Source: Deltaproteobacteria bacterium
Lineage (GTDB): Bacteria; Myxococcota; UBA727; VGSZ01
DNA: 64,000 nucleotides
Assembly: GCA_016177705.1 (NCBI GenBank)
Contig: JACOUT010000006.1
Span: 62,001-126,000 of the forward strand
Reading direction: 5' to 3'
Shown here: positions 1 through 8,164 of the stretch, piece by piece
How positions within the stretch are numbered: the first letter of the stretch is position 1
Layout: each line of letters opens with the position of its first letter
The notes under the pieces: generated by a model
Told to the model about the DNA's origin: nothing
What the model saw: the letters and a program-made list of their open reading frames with translations, nothing else
Database searches by the model: none
Position numbers and translations under genes: made by a program

Positions 1-175
1 CGCTCTCCACCATGCGATCGTCGAAGTCGCTGGTGACGCGCCAGATCTTCTCCCACTCGACCGGCGACGCGTCCCCTCGCGGGCACGCGGAATCGGCGAG
101 GCCATTCGAGGCGGCCGCTTCGCCGGCAAGCATGAGCGCCGCGGCGGTGACCGCCAATCTCAGAAGTCCGTGCAT
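1..175 (-). CDS. secreted protein, N-terminal part only
   Basis: The gene starts at ATG 175 and runs leftward off the window edge, so only about 58 codons are visible. The first 22 residues form a signal peptide (MHGLLRLAVTAAALMLAGEA, then AASNG). The mature part begins with a short Cys-containing segment and the motif VEWEKIWRVTSDFDD. I do not recognise a family. Its start overlaps the stop of the upstream secreted gene by 16 bases, so the two are probably co-transcribed and both exported. Confidence 0.6.
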   Translation of the reverse strand, partial: MHGLLRLAVTAAALMLAGEAAASNGLADSACPRGDASPVEWEKIWRVTSDFDDRMVES

Positions 176-696
176 GACGCCACCTCCTCCCCCGCGAAGT
201 AGCCGAAGCCGACGACCACCACGTACATGGCGTTCGCCGACGGCGCGGCGGACCACGGCACGTCGATGCCGAGCTCCCAGGCGTTGAGCGGCCAGCTCGC
301 GCTGCGTGGTTCGTCGGCGATCAGCTGGCAGTCGCGCACGACGTGAAACGTGCAGCGCTGCACCCAATAGCTGTGCTCGTCGATCTCCGGATCGTCGCAC
401 TCGGACACGTAGACCAGCTCGGCGCCCGGCCGGGTCCGCGTCGGCGGCGCGGAGTCGACCCCGCCGGCGCCACTGCACGCTGGCGTATCTGCGCACACCG
501 CCAGGTCGCCGTCCGCCCCGGCGGCGAGCGCGACGTCGACGTCGCCGGCCTGGAAGTCATCGCACTGCGCCTCGGTGAGCATCCGGCACGCCCCGTCGCG
601 CAGGCAGCAGCTCACGCGCCGCGCGTCATCCTGGGCGAGAGCGGTCCCCCCCCCCCCCAGCACCGCAACCAACAGCACCGCCGCTCGTGATCGCAT
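160..696 (-). CDS. secreted cysteine-rich protein of unknown function
   Basis: This 178-residue protein begins MRSRAAVLLVAVLGGGGTALA, a clear signal peptide, with ATG at 696. The mature part is Cys-rich (a CC pair, paired Cys around ACRMLTEAQCDD and CADTPACSG), suggesting disulfide bonds outside the cytoplasm. No catalytic motif or known domain is recognisable. A longer open frame extends upstream but is arginine-rich antisense noise; the signal peptide fixes the start. A run of 13 G on the coding strand encodes the Gly stretch inside the signal peptide and could make expression slippage-prone. The downstream partner overlaps by 16 bases. Confidence 0.65.
   Translation of the reverse strand: MRSRAAVLLVAVLGGGGTALAQDDARRVSCCLRDGACRMLTEAQCDDFQAGDVDVALAAGADGDLAVCADTPACSGAGGVDSAPPTRTRPGAELVYVSECDDPEIDEHSYWVQRCTFHVVRDCQLIADEPRSASWPLNAWELGIDVPWSAAPSANAMYVVVVGFGYFAGEEVASCTDF
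646..658 (-). repeat. 13-bp homopolymeric G tract in a signal-peptide coding region
   Basis: Thirteen consecutive C on the plus strand (G on the coding strand) specify Gly codons in the signal peptide of the secreted protein at 160-696. One-base slippage would frameshift the gene before the mature protein starts. Such tracts act as phase-variation switches in other bacteria; that role here is inference. The exact length may also be affected by assembly error. Confidence 0.6.
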
Positions 697-761
697 GGGC
701 CCCTCCGTTTCCCGCAAGCGTAGGGAACCCCGCGCGACGACCGCAACTGCACGATTGGTCG

Positions 762-2192
762 CTACGCCGGCACCTCCGCCGCGAGCAACCGCCGCACGCG
801 CTCCTCGTCGACCTTCAGGCGTAGCACGCCCTCCTGCGTCACATGCACCAGCCCCGCCGGCGCGCCTGGCCCCGGCTTCTTCAGGTGCTTGACGCGCGTG
901 TGCTGCACGTCGACGTGGCGTTCGCCGCGCGCGGCCGAGAAGTGCGCCGCCAGGTGCGCGGCGTCGAGCACCAGCTCGCTCGGCACGTCGTCGCCGCGCG
1001 AGGGCACGATCACGTGCGCGCCGTGGCGATCGCGCGCGTGCAGCCACAGGTCGTTGCCGCGCGCGTCTCGCACCAGCGCGTCGTTGTCCTTGGCGCCGCG
1101 GCCGACGCGCACGACGACGCCACCAGCGGCGGTGAACGAGCGCCACGCCTTGCGCGCGCCCGCCTTGGCGACGCGCCGCTTGGTCGAGGGCGCGGCCGCG
1201 CCCTCGTTGGCGACGTCGAGCACACGGGCGACCGATGCCAGCGCGTCGTCGTCGACCGTGCCGACGAGACGCGCGCTCGCCTCGCGCACGGCAGCGAGCC
1301 GCTCACGCGCGACGCCGAGCCGCGGCGTCACCCGGGCGGCGGCCGCGCGTGCGCGCTGCGCGCGCCGAAAGAGCCGCGCGAGGTTCTCGCTCGCGTCGAG
1401 CGCAGGGTCGAGCGCGACGGTGCGCGCCTCGCCCTCGAAGCCGATGAGGTCGATGCTGGCCGTGCCGCGCGGCGCGCGCGCCAGCGCGGTCTTCAACAGC
1501 TCGCCGTCGGCGGCCCAGCGCGCAGCCTCGCCGTGGCGCGCCAGATCGCCGGCGAGCGCGCGCTCGAGCCGCGTGAGCCTCTTCTCCTCGGCGCGCAGGC
1601 GCGCGCGCAGCGCCGTCACGCGCGCTGCCCCTGGGTCGCGACTGCCGGGCCCCGCGCGCTGCACCGCGACCTCCACCGTTCGCTTGGGTGCGCTGCGCGG
1701 CGCCTCGTAGAGGCGCCCGCGCCGCAGGTCGCGTCCGTCCTTCGGCCGCGCGGCGCCGCCGAGCGTCGCCAGCACACGGAGGCCCTCGTCGGTCTCGGCG
1801 CACACGACGGCACGCGGGTCGTCGGCGTCGCCCTCGACCAAGAGCACGCGCGGTCCGCCCGTCGGCCGCTCGAAGCGCAGCGCCAGCAGGCCCAGCGCGC
1901 GCTGCTCGACACCGGCGAGCAACGAGGGCACCAGCTCCTTCCTCACCAGGCCTTGCAGCGCGGGCGGCGTGGCGCCGGTGCCCGCCGGGCGCTCCACCAC
2001 CGCCACGGCGCCGGCGCCGACCGCGAGCCAGACCTTGTCGCGCGCCTCGCCGCCGAACAGCTCGAGCACGAGCCGCCCGTCGGGCTCCACCGTCGCCTTT
2101 TGCACGCGCCGGCTCACGAGCGCCGTCAGCGCCGTCGGCGGCGCCGCTGGGGGCGCGGCCGGCTGCGCTGGGCCTGGGGCGGTTGCATTCAT
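762..2192 (-). CDS. rqcH: NFACT-family protein (RqcH/Rqc2-like)
   Basis: This 476-residue protein is recognised by its C-terminal NFACT-R RNA-binding domain (about residues 345-450), with VRVGRGAKDNDALVRDARGN followed by LWLHARD and GAHVIV, the family signature. The N-terminal NFACT-N domain is divergent and a basic coiled coil lies in the middle. Bacterial RqcH binds stalled 50S-peptidyl-tRNA complexes and adds Ala tails in ribosome rescue. Where family members usually carry an Asp-Arg pair in NFACT-N, this one seems to read EQR, so the tailing activity is uncertain. Most relatives are about 550 residues, so this one is short. ATG 2192 was chosen because it follows the divergent 45-bp gap to the acyl-CoA dehydrogenase gene. 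Confidence 0.8.
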   Translation of the reverse strand: MNATAPGPAQPAAPPAAPPTALTALVSRRVQKATVEPDGRLVLELFGGEARDKVWLAVGAGAVAVVERPAGTGATPPALQGLVRKELVPSLLAGVEQRALGLLALRFERPTGGPRVLLVEGDADDPRAVVCAETDEGLRVLATLGGAARPKDGRDLRRGRLYEAPRSAPKRTVEVAVQRAGPGSRDPGAARVTALRARLRAEEKRLTRLERALAGDLARHGEAARWAADGELLKTALARAPRGTASIDLIGFEGEARTVALDPALDASENLARLFRRAQRARAAAARVTPRLGVARERLAAVREASARLVGTVDDDALASVARVLDVANEGAAAPSTKRRVAKAGARKAWRSFTAAGGVVVRVGRGAKDNDALVRDARGNDLWLHARDRHGAHVIVPSRGDDVPSELVLDAAHLAAHFSAARGERHVDVQHTRVKHLKKPGPGAPAGLVHVTQEGVLRLKVDEERVRRLLAAEVPA

Positions 2193-2237
2193 CGCCCCCG
2201 TCGTAGAAGGCTTCGACGCCTCGCAACAAGGGCCGTC

Positions 2238-3395
2238 ATGGATCTGCTGCTCCCCCAGTTCGACGACGCGCACCGCGAGCTGGCCACCAAGGTCAAGCGC
2301 CTGTGCGACGACCGGCTGGTGCCGCTCACCGCCACCGAGCTGGAGGATCCCGCCGCTGCCGTCGTCGAGTACGTGGCCCTGCTCGGCCAGGAGGGCCTGT
2401 TCGACCCGGCGCTCGGCAAGGCGCTCGAGGGCGAGGCGCCGCGGCCCGAGCTGCGCTCGATGTGCGTGGTGCGCACGCTGCTCGGCCGCACCAGCGGCAT
2501 GTGCGACGGCGTCTACGGCGCGCAGGTGCAGGGCATGTACCCGCTCGCGCTGTGCGGCAACGAGGACCAGCGCGCCATCTTCCTGCCGGGCATGGCCGCC
2601 GGCCAGCAGGTGGTCGGCTTGGGCCTGCTCGACGGCAACGAGCCGCTGCTCGCCACCTCCAAGCCCGGCGGCTACACGCTCGCCGGCAACAAGACGCTGG
2701 TGCCGTTGGCGCCCATCGCCGATCAGTTCGTGGTGCTGGCGCGCCACCGTCCCAACATGCCGAACGAGACGCCGCGCTTCTCCATGTTCGTGGTCGACGC
2801 CGGCAAGGTGACGGTGCAGAGCGAGGGCTTCGTCTCGCCTCTGCCGGTTGGCGTGGTCAGCTTCGACAACGTCGACGTCGAGATCGACACCCGCCTGGGC
2901 GGCGAGGGCCAGGGGCTGATGATCGCGCAGACCTCGCTCGACATGATGCGGCTGCCGGCGGCGGCCGGCTGCCTCGGCATCGCCCGGCAGGCGTTGCAGC
3001 GCGGCGTCGACGCGCTGTTGCGCCGCGGCGTCGGCGGGCGGCCGCTGCGCGAGCAGCAGGGCCCCTTGTGGGAGATCGGCGACGCGGTGACGCAGGTGGA
3101 GGCGGCCGAGGCGCTCGTCGGCAACGCGGCCTATCGGCGTGACAGCACCACCTCGCGTGAGTCGAAGGGCACCACGATGGCGCGGCAAATCGCGCAAGAC
3201 GCCGCCGAGAAGGCGTGCCTTGCCGTCGCCGATCTGATGGGCCTGCGCGGGCTGTCGGCGGGCGATCCCTGGACGCGCCTGCTCGCCGAGGTGCGCGCGC
3301 TGCGCCTCGAGACCGAGTTCCTCGAGAACGCGCGCCAGGTGGTGGCGCTGTCGTTCATCGCCTCCGTCGAGGCCGAGCAGCAGAAGAAGCCCTGA
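2238..3395 (+). CDS. acyl-CoA dehydrogenase family protein
   Basis: The 385-residue product has the acyl-CoA dehydrogenase layout. An N-terminal helical domain is followed by a central beta domain (VVGLGLLDGNEPLLATS, then GGYTLAGNKTLVPLA). A C-terminal helical domain contains GLMIAQTSLDMMRLPAAAGCLGIARQAL and, near the end, DLMGLRGLSAGDPWTRLLAEVRALR, the flavin-binding C-terminal helices. The family oxidises acyl-CoA thioesters at alpha-beta using FAD and passes electrons to ETF. Substrate chain length cannot be read from sequence, and the catalytic Glu is not obvious, so a non-canonical acyl-CoA dehydrogenase is possible. It is divergent from the RqcH-like gene with a 45-bp shared upstream region. 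Confidence 0.8.
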   Translation: MDLLLPQFDDAHRELATKVKRLCDDRLVPLTATELEDPAAAVVEYVALLGQEGLFDPALGKALEGEAPRPELRSMCVVRTLLGRTSGMCDGVYGAQVQGMYPLALCGNEDQRAIFLPGMAAGQQVVGLGLLDGNEPLLATSKPGGYTLAGNKTLVPLAPIADQFVVLARHRPNMPNETPRFSMFVVDAGKVTVQSEGFVSPLPVGVVSFDNVDVEIDTRLGGEGQGLMIAQTSLDMMRLPAAAGCLGIARQALQRGVDALLRRGVGGRPLREQQGPLWEIGDAVTQVEAAEALVGNAAYRRDSTTSRESKGTTMARQIAQDAAEKACLAVADLMGLRGLSAGDPWTRLLAEVRALRLETEFLENARQVVALSFIASVEAEQQKKP

Positions 3396-3401
3396 CCGCC
3401 G

Positions 3402-3710
3402 TCAGTGCATCGGCTCGTTCGCTCCGCCGCTGTCGACCGGGCCAAAGCGCGCCTCGTGGCGCGCGATGTTGTCCTGCAGCGCCGCCAACAGCCGCTTGGC
3501 GTGCCGCGGTGAGCTGATGATGCGCGAGCGCACGGTGGCGCGCGGCTCGAGCGGCTGGATGAAGATGAAGTCGAGCACGAACTCGGTCTCGGTGTGGTTG
3601 ACCAGCGTCAGGTTGACGTAGGCGCCCTGGGCCACCTCGGGCGGCACTTGGATCTGGATCTGGGGCTGCCCCGGCTTCTGGCCCTCGGGCGGCTTGTTGC
3701 TGCTGGTCAT
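3402..3710 (-). CDS. DUF3467-type small cytoplasmic protein
   Basis: The 102-residue protein contains QIQIQVPPEVAQGAYVNLTL, then HTETEFVLDFIFIQP, and RVISSP-like residues followed by HAKRLLAALQDNIARHEARFG. This matches the DUF3467 family, small proteins of unknown role found in many bacteria. ATG 3710 is followed by a Pro/Gln/Lys-rich leader of about 20 residues. It is divergent from the kinase gene that begins 79 bp away, and convergent (6 bp) with the acyl-CoA dehydrogenase gene. No function is assigned to the family. Confidence 0.75.
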   Translation of the reverse strand: MTSSNKPPEGQKPGQPQIQIQVPPEVAQGAYVNLTLVNHTETEFVLDFIFIQPLEPRATVRSRIISSPRHAKRLLAALQDNIARHEARFGPVDSGGANEPMH

Positions 3711-3788
3711 GTGGGTGTTTGTCGCTGTCCGGTTTGCGTTCCGCAAGCAGGGTTTGCCACCATCGGCTGAGTCGAAGCAGGGAGGGTC

Positions 3789-5720
3789 GTGTCCCGCCAA
3801 CCCACCGCGCGGGCAGGGAAGCGCTTGGGCCGGTACCGCATCGAGCGCGAGCTCGGTCGCGGCGGCATGGGTGTGGTGTACCTGGCGGAGGACACCAACA
3901 CCGGGCGCAAGATCGCGCTCAAGACCACGGCGGTCGCCGGTCTTGGTACCGCCGAGAAGTCGCGCAACCAACGTCGTCAACGCTTCGTGCGCGAGGTGCA
4001 GGCGCTCACCCAGGTGAACCACGACAATGTGGTGCACGTGATGGACGCGGGCGAGGCCGACGATCCCGACTTGGGTTGGCTGCTGTTCTACTCGATGGAG
4101 TACGTCGAGGGTGAGACGCTCGCGCAGCTCGTGCAGCGCCTGGGACCGTTGCCGCCCGGCAGCGCCGCGGCGGTGTGCACGCAGGTGGCGGCCGGCCTCG
4201 GCGCCGCGCACGACCGAGGTATCGTCCACCGCGACGTCAAGCCGGCCAACATCTTCATCTCGCTCGACGGCCATGCGCTCATCGGTGACTTCGGCATCTG
4301 CAAGATCGAGGGCAGCACCCAGATCACGCGCCGCGACCAGCTCGTCGGCACGCCCAACTACCTTGCGCCCGAACAAATCCTCGGCGACCCGGTGAGCCCC
4401 GCCACCGACGTGTTCGCGCTTGGCGCGCTCTTCTACGTCGTCACCATGAACCGTCCGCTGCGCGACCGCGTCGACGCCGCGGCCCTGCTCACTTCGGCGC
4501 AGACCAACGAGCCGAAGGAGCGCATGCTGGCCGAGCGCGCCATCCCCGACGGGCTACGCAAGGTGATCGCGCGTTGCCTCGAGAAGGACCCGAAGAAGCG
4601 CTGGCAGTCGGGCACCGCGCTCGCCGACGCGCTCGCAGAGTACGCCACGCGCGTGCCCACGCTGCGCGACGAGACCATGTCCGACCCGAAGCGCGACGCC
4701 GGCACCACCTCGGCCGATCGCTCGAGCCCGTTCGCGTCGCTGCCCTCGGGCGAGGTGCAGGAGGTGCCGTTCGCCGACCCGAGCGACGTCGAGGCGGCGG
4801 CACGCGCGCTCATGGCCGAGGTCGAGGGGCGCTCGGGCGGCAGGTCCAAGGACGTCTCCAAGGAGGTGGCCAAGGATCAGGCCAAGGAGGCGCCGCTGCC
4901 GGTGGCGCGCACCGAGTCGACGGTGATGTTCAACCTGCGAGCGATGGAGGCCGAACAGCAGCCCGACAGCAAGAAGCCGCTGCCAGTGGCAAAGAGCGAG
5001 CCGACCGTGATCTTCCGCGCGCGCGGCCTTGGTGCCGACGACGCCGCGCAAGCCAACCGCCTCGACTTGACCTCGGCGGGTGAGCTGACCCCCGTAGGCG
5101 ACGCGAACGACGCCGATGTCTTCGACGCTGACACTGCGGGCGGCGACACCGACCCCGAGCGGTCGTCGAAGGTCGCCGTGCGGGTGCTGGGCGACCAGAA
5201 GGTCAAGCGATCGGGTCGCACTATCTCGCTGCCGCGGCTGCCGGCCCTGCCCAAGCTGTCGCGCGGCCTGCAACTCGCGCTCACGGGTGCCGCCGGCGCC
5301 CTGTGCGGCGTTCTCTTGGTCGCCATCCTCGCCCCGTCGCAGCCCGCGCTCTCCCAGCAGCCCGAACCGGCGAGGAACCCGAGCGCCTCGGTGCTGCCCA
5401 CAAAACGCCCGGCGATCTGCCCGGCCGACAAGCAGGTGACCGAGAAGGACTCGGTGCAAGCGAAGAACCTGCTGCGGCGCGCGCGCGAGGCGCGCTCGGC
5501 GGGCGGCACGCCGTCGCAAATCCGCGCCGACGTCGAGAAGAGCACGCAGCTCAACCCGTTCGACCACGAGGCCTTCGACCTATACGCGCAGATCCTCGGC
5601 GGCGAGGAGACCGAGCGGCGGCGCGAGGTCTACGCGTGCGTTTGCTTCATCTCGGCGGCGTCCAACGAGTGCCGAGCCGCCAAACAGTTCCTGGCGAGGA
5701 TGAACGGCGAGGGCAAGTAG
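3789..5720 (+). CDS. transmembrane serine/threonine protein kinase
   Basis: This 643-residue protein has an N-terminal Hanks-type kinase domain (about residues 15-280). It shows the glycine loop GRGGMG, the ATP-binding Lys in KIALKTT, HRDVKPAN, DFG and APEQ. A cytoplasmic linker (about 285-490) holds two copies of a PLPVA-[RK]-[TS]-E-x-TV-x-F motif at about 369 and 397. One transmembrane helix follows (about 493-516), then an outer domain of about 130 residues with a Cys-containing helical, TPR-like end. Start GTG 3789 has the ribosome-binding site AGGGAGGG just upstream. It is a typical myxobacterial membrane kinase; its signal and targets are unknown. Confidence 0.9.
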   Translation: MSRQPTARAGKRLGRYRIERELGRGGMGVVYLAEDTNTGRKIALKTTAVAGLGTAEKSRNQRRQRFVREVQALTQVNHDNVVHVMDAGEADDPDLGWLLFYSMEYVEGETLAQLVQRLGPLPPGSAAAVCTQVAAGLGAAHDRGIVHRDVKPANIFISLDGHALIGDFGICKIEGSTQITRRDQLVGTPNYLAPEQILGDPVSPATDVFALGALFYVVTMNRPLRDRVDAAALLTSAQTNEPKERMLAERAIPDGLRKVIARCLEKDPKKRWQSGTALADALAEYATRVPTLRDETMSDPKRDAGTTSADRSSPFASLPSGEVQEVPFADPSDVEAAARALMAEVEGRSGGRSKDVSKEVAKDQAKEAPLPVARTESTVMFNLRAMEAEQQPDSKKPLPVAKSEPTVIFRARGLGADDAAQANRLDLTSAGELTPVGDANDADVFDADTAGGDTDPERSSKVAVRVLGDQKVKRSGRTISLPRLPALPKLSRGLQLALTGAAGALCGVLLVAILAPSQPALSQQPEPARNPSASVLPTKRPAICPADKQVTEKDSVQAKNLLRRAREARSAGGTPSQIRADVEKSTQLNPFDHEAFDLYAQILGGEETERRREVYACVCFISAASNECRAAKQFLARMNGEGK

Positions 5721-5723
5721 CCG

Positions 5724-7472
5724 CTACCGCCCGCGCGCCACGCCCTCGCCGCGCGGGTCGGCGCCGCCCTCGAGCGTGCCGTCGTCGAGCGCACGGATGC
5801 ACATGGCGTTGCCCCAACCGCCCGTGACGGTGAAGGAGTGGCCGCGCAATTCGAGCGCACCCTTGGTGGCGGTGTCGAAGCCGAGCGCCTCGAGGCGCGT
5901 GCTCTCGGGTAGCCACTGGTGGTGCAGGCGCGGCGCGGCCACCGCGGCTTGGCAGTCCATGTCGTAGTCGACGACGTGGAGCAGCGTCTGCAACACCGTG
6001 GTGATGATGGTGCTGCCGCCGGGCGAGCCGGCGGCGAGGAAGAACTGGCCGCCCTTGGTGGCGACGAGCGGCGTCATCGACGACAGCGGCACCTTGCCGG
6101 GCTGCACCGAGTTGGCCTCGCCGCCGACCAGGCCGAAGGCGTTCGGCACGCCGGGAGCTGCGGCGAAGTCGTCCATCTCGTCGTTCAACAGCACGCCGGT
6201 GCCCGGCACCACCACGCCCGAGCCGAAGCCGTAGTTGACCGTAAAGGTCAGGCTGACGGCGTTGCGTTCGCCGTCGACGACGGACAGGTGGCTCGTGTCC
6301 GAGCTCTCCTTCTTGAGCGAGGCGAGCTGCGCCTCGTTCGCGGCCTTGACGTCGCCGCTCTTCTTGGCGCGCCGATCGTCGATGCCCGTGCGGCGCAGCG
6401 CGGCGTAGGCCGGCGAGGTCAGCTCGGCCACCGGCACGCGGGTGAAGGCCGGGTCGCCCAGGTGCTCGGCGCGGTCGGCGTAGGCGATGCGCATGCTCTC
6501 GATCAAGCGGTGCAGGGCATCGGGGTGGTGCCAGCCGAGCCCGCGCAGGTCGACGCCGTCGAGCAGGCGCAGCACTTCGAACAGCGCGACGCCGCCCGAC
6601 GACGGCGGCGGCATGGTGCACAGCTCGAGCTCGCGCCAGGGCGCGCACAGCGGCTCGCGCCACACGGGTTGGTAGCCGCGCAGATCCTCGGCGGTGACGA
6701 GGCCGCCGCCCTGCTGCATCTCCTCGACGATGGCCTGCGCGACGCGCCCTTCGTAGAAGGAGCGCGGGTCGCGGGCGAGGTCTTGTAGCGTGCGGGCGAG
6801 GTCGCGCTGCTTCAAGACGTCGCCTCGCTGGTAGGGCACCTCGGCGCCGGCGGAGTCGTGCTTCATGAAGGCGGCGCGCGTGGCGGCAAAGCGCGTCACC
6901 ACCTCCTTGCGCCACTCGAAGGAGCCCACCCACTCCTCGCCGACCACGAAGCCGTTGCGCGCCAAATCGACGGCGGGCTTGACCACCAGGCGCCACGGCA
7001 GCCGCCCGTGCGCCTTGTGCAGCTCGCGCAGGCCGGCGACGGTGCCGGGCACGGCCACGCTCTTGTGACCGTCGAGCGACAAGCCCTCCACCACCTTACC
7101 GTCGGCGCCGAGGTACAGGTCGCGCGTGGCCGCCGCCGGCGCGCGCTCGCGGAAGTCGAGCGCGCGCGTGACGGCGGGCTTGTCCTCGCGCCCCGCCAGG
7201 TGGACCACGGCGAAGCCGCCGCCGCCGAGGCCGGCGTCGAACGGGTTGACGACGGAGATGACGAGCGCAGCCGCCACCGCGGCGTCGATCGCGTTGCCGC
7301 CGTCGTCGAGCACCGCCAGCGCCGCGTCGGTGGCGTAGGGGCTGGCAGTGGCGGCCATGGCGGTGGGCGCCCGCGCCGGCGCAGGGAAGGCGGCGAGCGA
7401 GCCGGCGCCGTACAGCAGCGCCGCGACAACGGGCAGCACGAGGATCTGCCGCAGTGTTGCGACGCGCCTCAC
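5724..7472 (-). CDS. ggt: gamma-glutamyltransferase
   Basis: This 582-residue exported enzyme hydrolyses or transfers the gamma-glutamyl group of glutathione and related compounds in the periplasm. It has an N-terminal membrane/signal segment, the family N-terminal motif GGNAIDAAVAAAL, and the self-cleavage site DTSHLSVVD with the predicted nucleophile Thr393. The later motifs MTPLVATKGGQFFLAAGSPGG and RLHHQWLP are also typical. Length agrees with the family. The GTG start at 7472 overlaps the rpe stop (GTGA), which chooses this start and indicates translational coupling. It is the last gene of the leftward hydrolase-rsmB-rpe-ggt operon and is convergent with the kinase gene. Confidence 0.92.
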   Translation of the reverse strand: MRRVATLRQILVLPVVAALLYGAGSLAAFPAPARAPTAMAATASPYATDAALAVLDDGGNAIDAAVAAALVISVVNPFDAGLGGGGFAVVHLAGREDKPAVTRALDFRERAPAAATRDLYLGADGKVVEGLSLDGHKSVAVPGTVAGLRELHKAHGRLPWRLVVKPAVDLARNGFVVGEEWVGSFEWRKEVVTRFAATRAAFMKHDSAGAEVPYQRGDVLKQRDLARTLQDLARDPRSFYEGRVAQAIVEEMQQGGGLVTAEDLRGYQPVWREPLCAPWRELELCTMPPPSSGGVALFEVLRLLDGVDLRGLGWHHPDALHRLIESMRIAYADRAEHLGDPAFTRVPVAELTSPAYAALRRTGIDDRRAKKSGDVKAANEAQLASLKKESSDTSHLSVVDGERNAVSLTFTVNYGFGSGVVVPGTGVLLNDEMDDFAAAPGVPNAFGLVGGEANSVQPGKVPLSSMTPLVATKGGQFFLAAGSPGGSTIITTVLQTLLHVVDYDMDCQAAVAAPRLHHQWLPESTRLEALGFDTATKGALELRGHSFTVTGGWGNAMCIRALDDGTLEGGADPRGEGVARGR

Positions 7473-8155
7473 GATCGGGCCCCGCGCGCAGCGATGCCCT
7501 CGTCGCAGGCGCGGCGCAGCTCGGCCACGGCCGCCTTCCTGTCTTTGGCGCCGAACACCGCGCTGCCCGCGACCAGCGCGCTGGCGCCGGCCTCGCCGAG
7601 CAGGCGGGCGTTGTCGACCACCACCCCGCCGTCGACCTCGATGACGCAGTCGCGGTTGCCGGCGGCGTCGAGCAGCGCGCGCACGCGACGGATCTTGTCG
7701 ACGACCGCGGGCAGGAACTTCTGGCCGCCGAAGCCGGGGTTGACGCTCATGATCAACACCAGGTCGAGGTCGCGCAGCACGTACTTGAGCGTCTCCTCGG
7801 ACGTGGAAGGGTTGAGCGACACGCCGGCCTTCTTGCCGCGCGCGCGAATGGCGGACAACACGCGCTGCAAGTGCGGGCACGCCTCCTGGTGCACGGTGAT
7901 GAGGTCGGCGCCGGCGTCGGCGAACGCGTCGAGGTAGCGCTCGGGCTCGACGATCATCAGGTGCACGTCGAGCGGCTTCTCGGTGGCGCGGCGGGCCGCC
8001 GCCACCACCAAGGGGCCGATGGTCAGGTTCGGCACGAAGCGGCCGTCCATGACGTCGACGTGCAGCCAGTCGCAGCCGCCTTCGTCGACGTCGCGGATCT
8101 CCGCTGCCAGCTTGCCGAAGTCCGCCGAGAGGATCGAGGGGGCGATCACTGCCAT
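7469..8155 (-). CDS. rpe: ribulose-phosphate 3-epimerase
   Basis: The 228-residue TIM-barrel enzyme interconverts ribulose-5-phosphate and xylulose-5-phosphate in the pentose phosphate pathway. Signature stretches are IAPSILSADFGKL at the N terminus, DWLHVDVMDGRFVPNLTIGP, HLMIVEPERYL, MSVNPGFGGQKFLP and IEVDGGV, which supply the metal ligands and phosphate-binding loop. ATG 8155 lies 9 bp after the rsmB stop, and its own stop overlaps the ggt start. Identification is secure. Confidence 0.96.
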   Translation of the reverse strand: MAVIAPSILSADFGKLAAEIRDVDEGGCDWLHVDVMDGRFVPNLTIGPLVVAAARRATEKPLDVHLMIVEPERYLDAFADAGADLITVHQEACPHLQRVLSAIRARGKKAGVSLNPSTSEETLKYVLRDLDLVLIMSVNPGFGGQKFLPAVVDKIRRVRALLDAAGNRDCVIEVDGGVVVDNARLLGEAGASALVAGSAVFGAKDRKAAVAELRRACDEGIAARGARS

Positions 8156-8164
8156 GGGCGGTGC

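Noticed and set aside
160..1146. A 328-codon minus-strand frame covering the secreted protein
   Set aside because: The part upstream of the signal peptide is Arg-rich shadow of the RqcH-like coding region; the real start is ATG 696.
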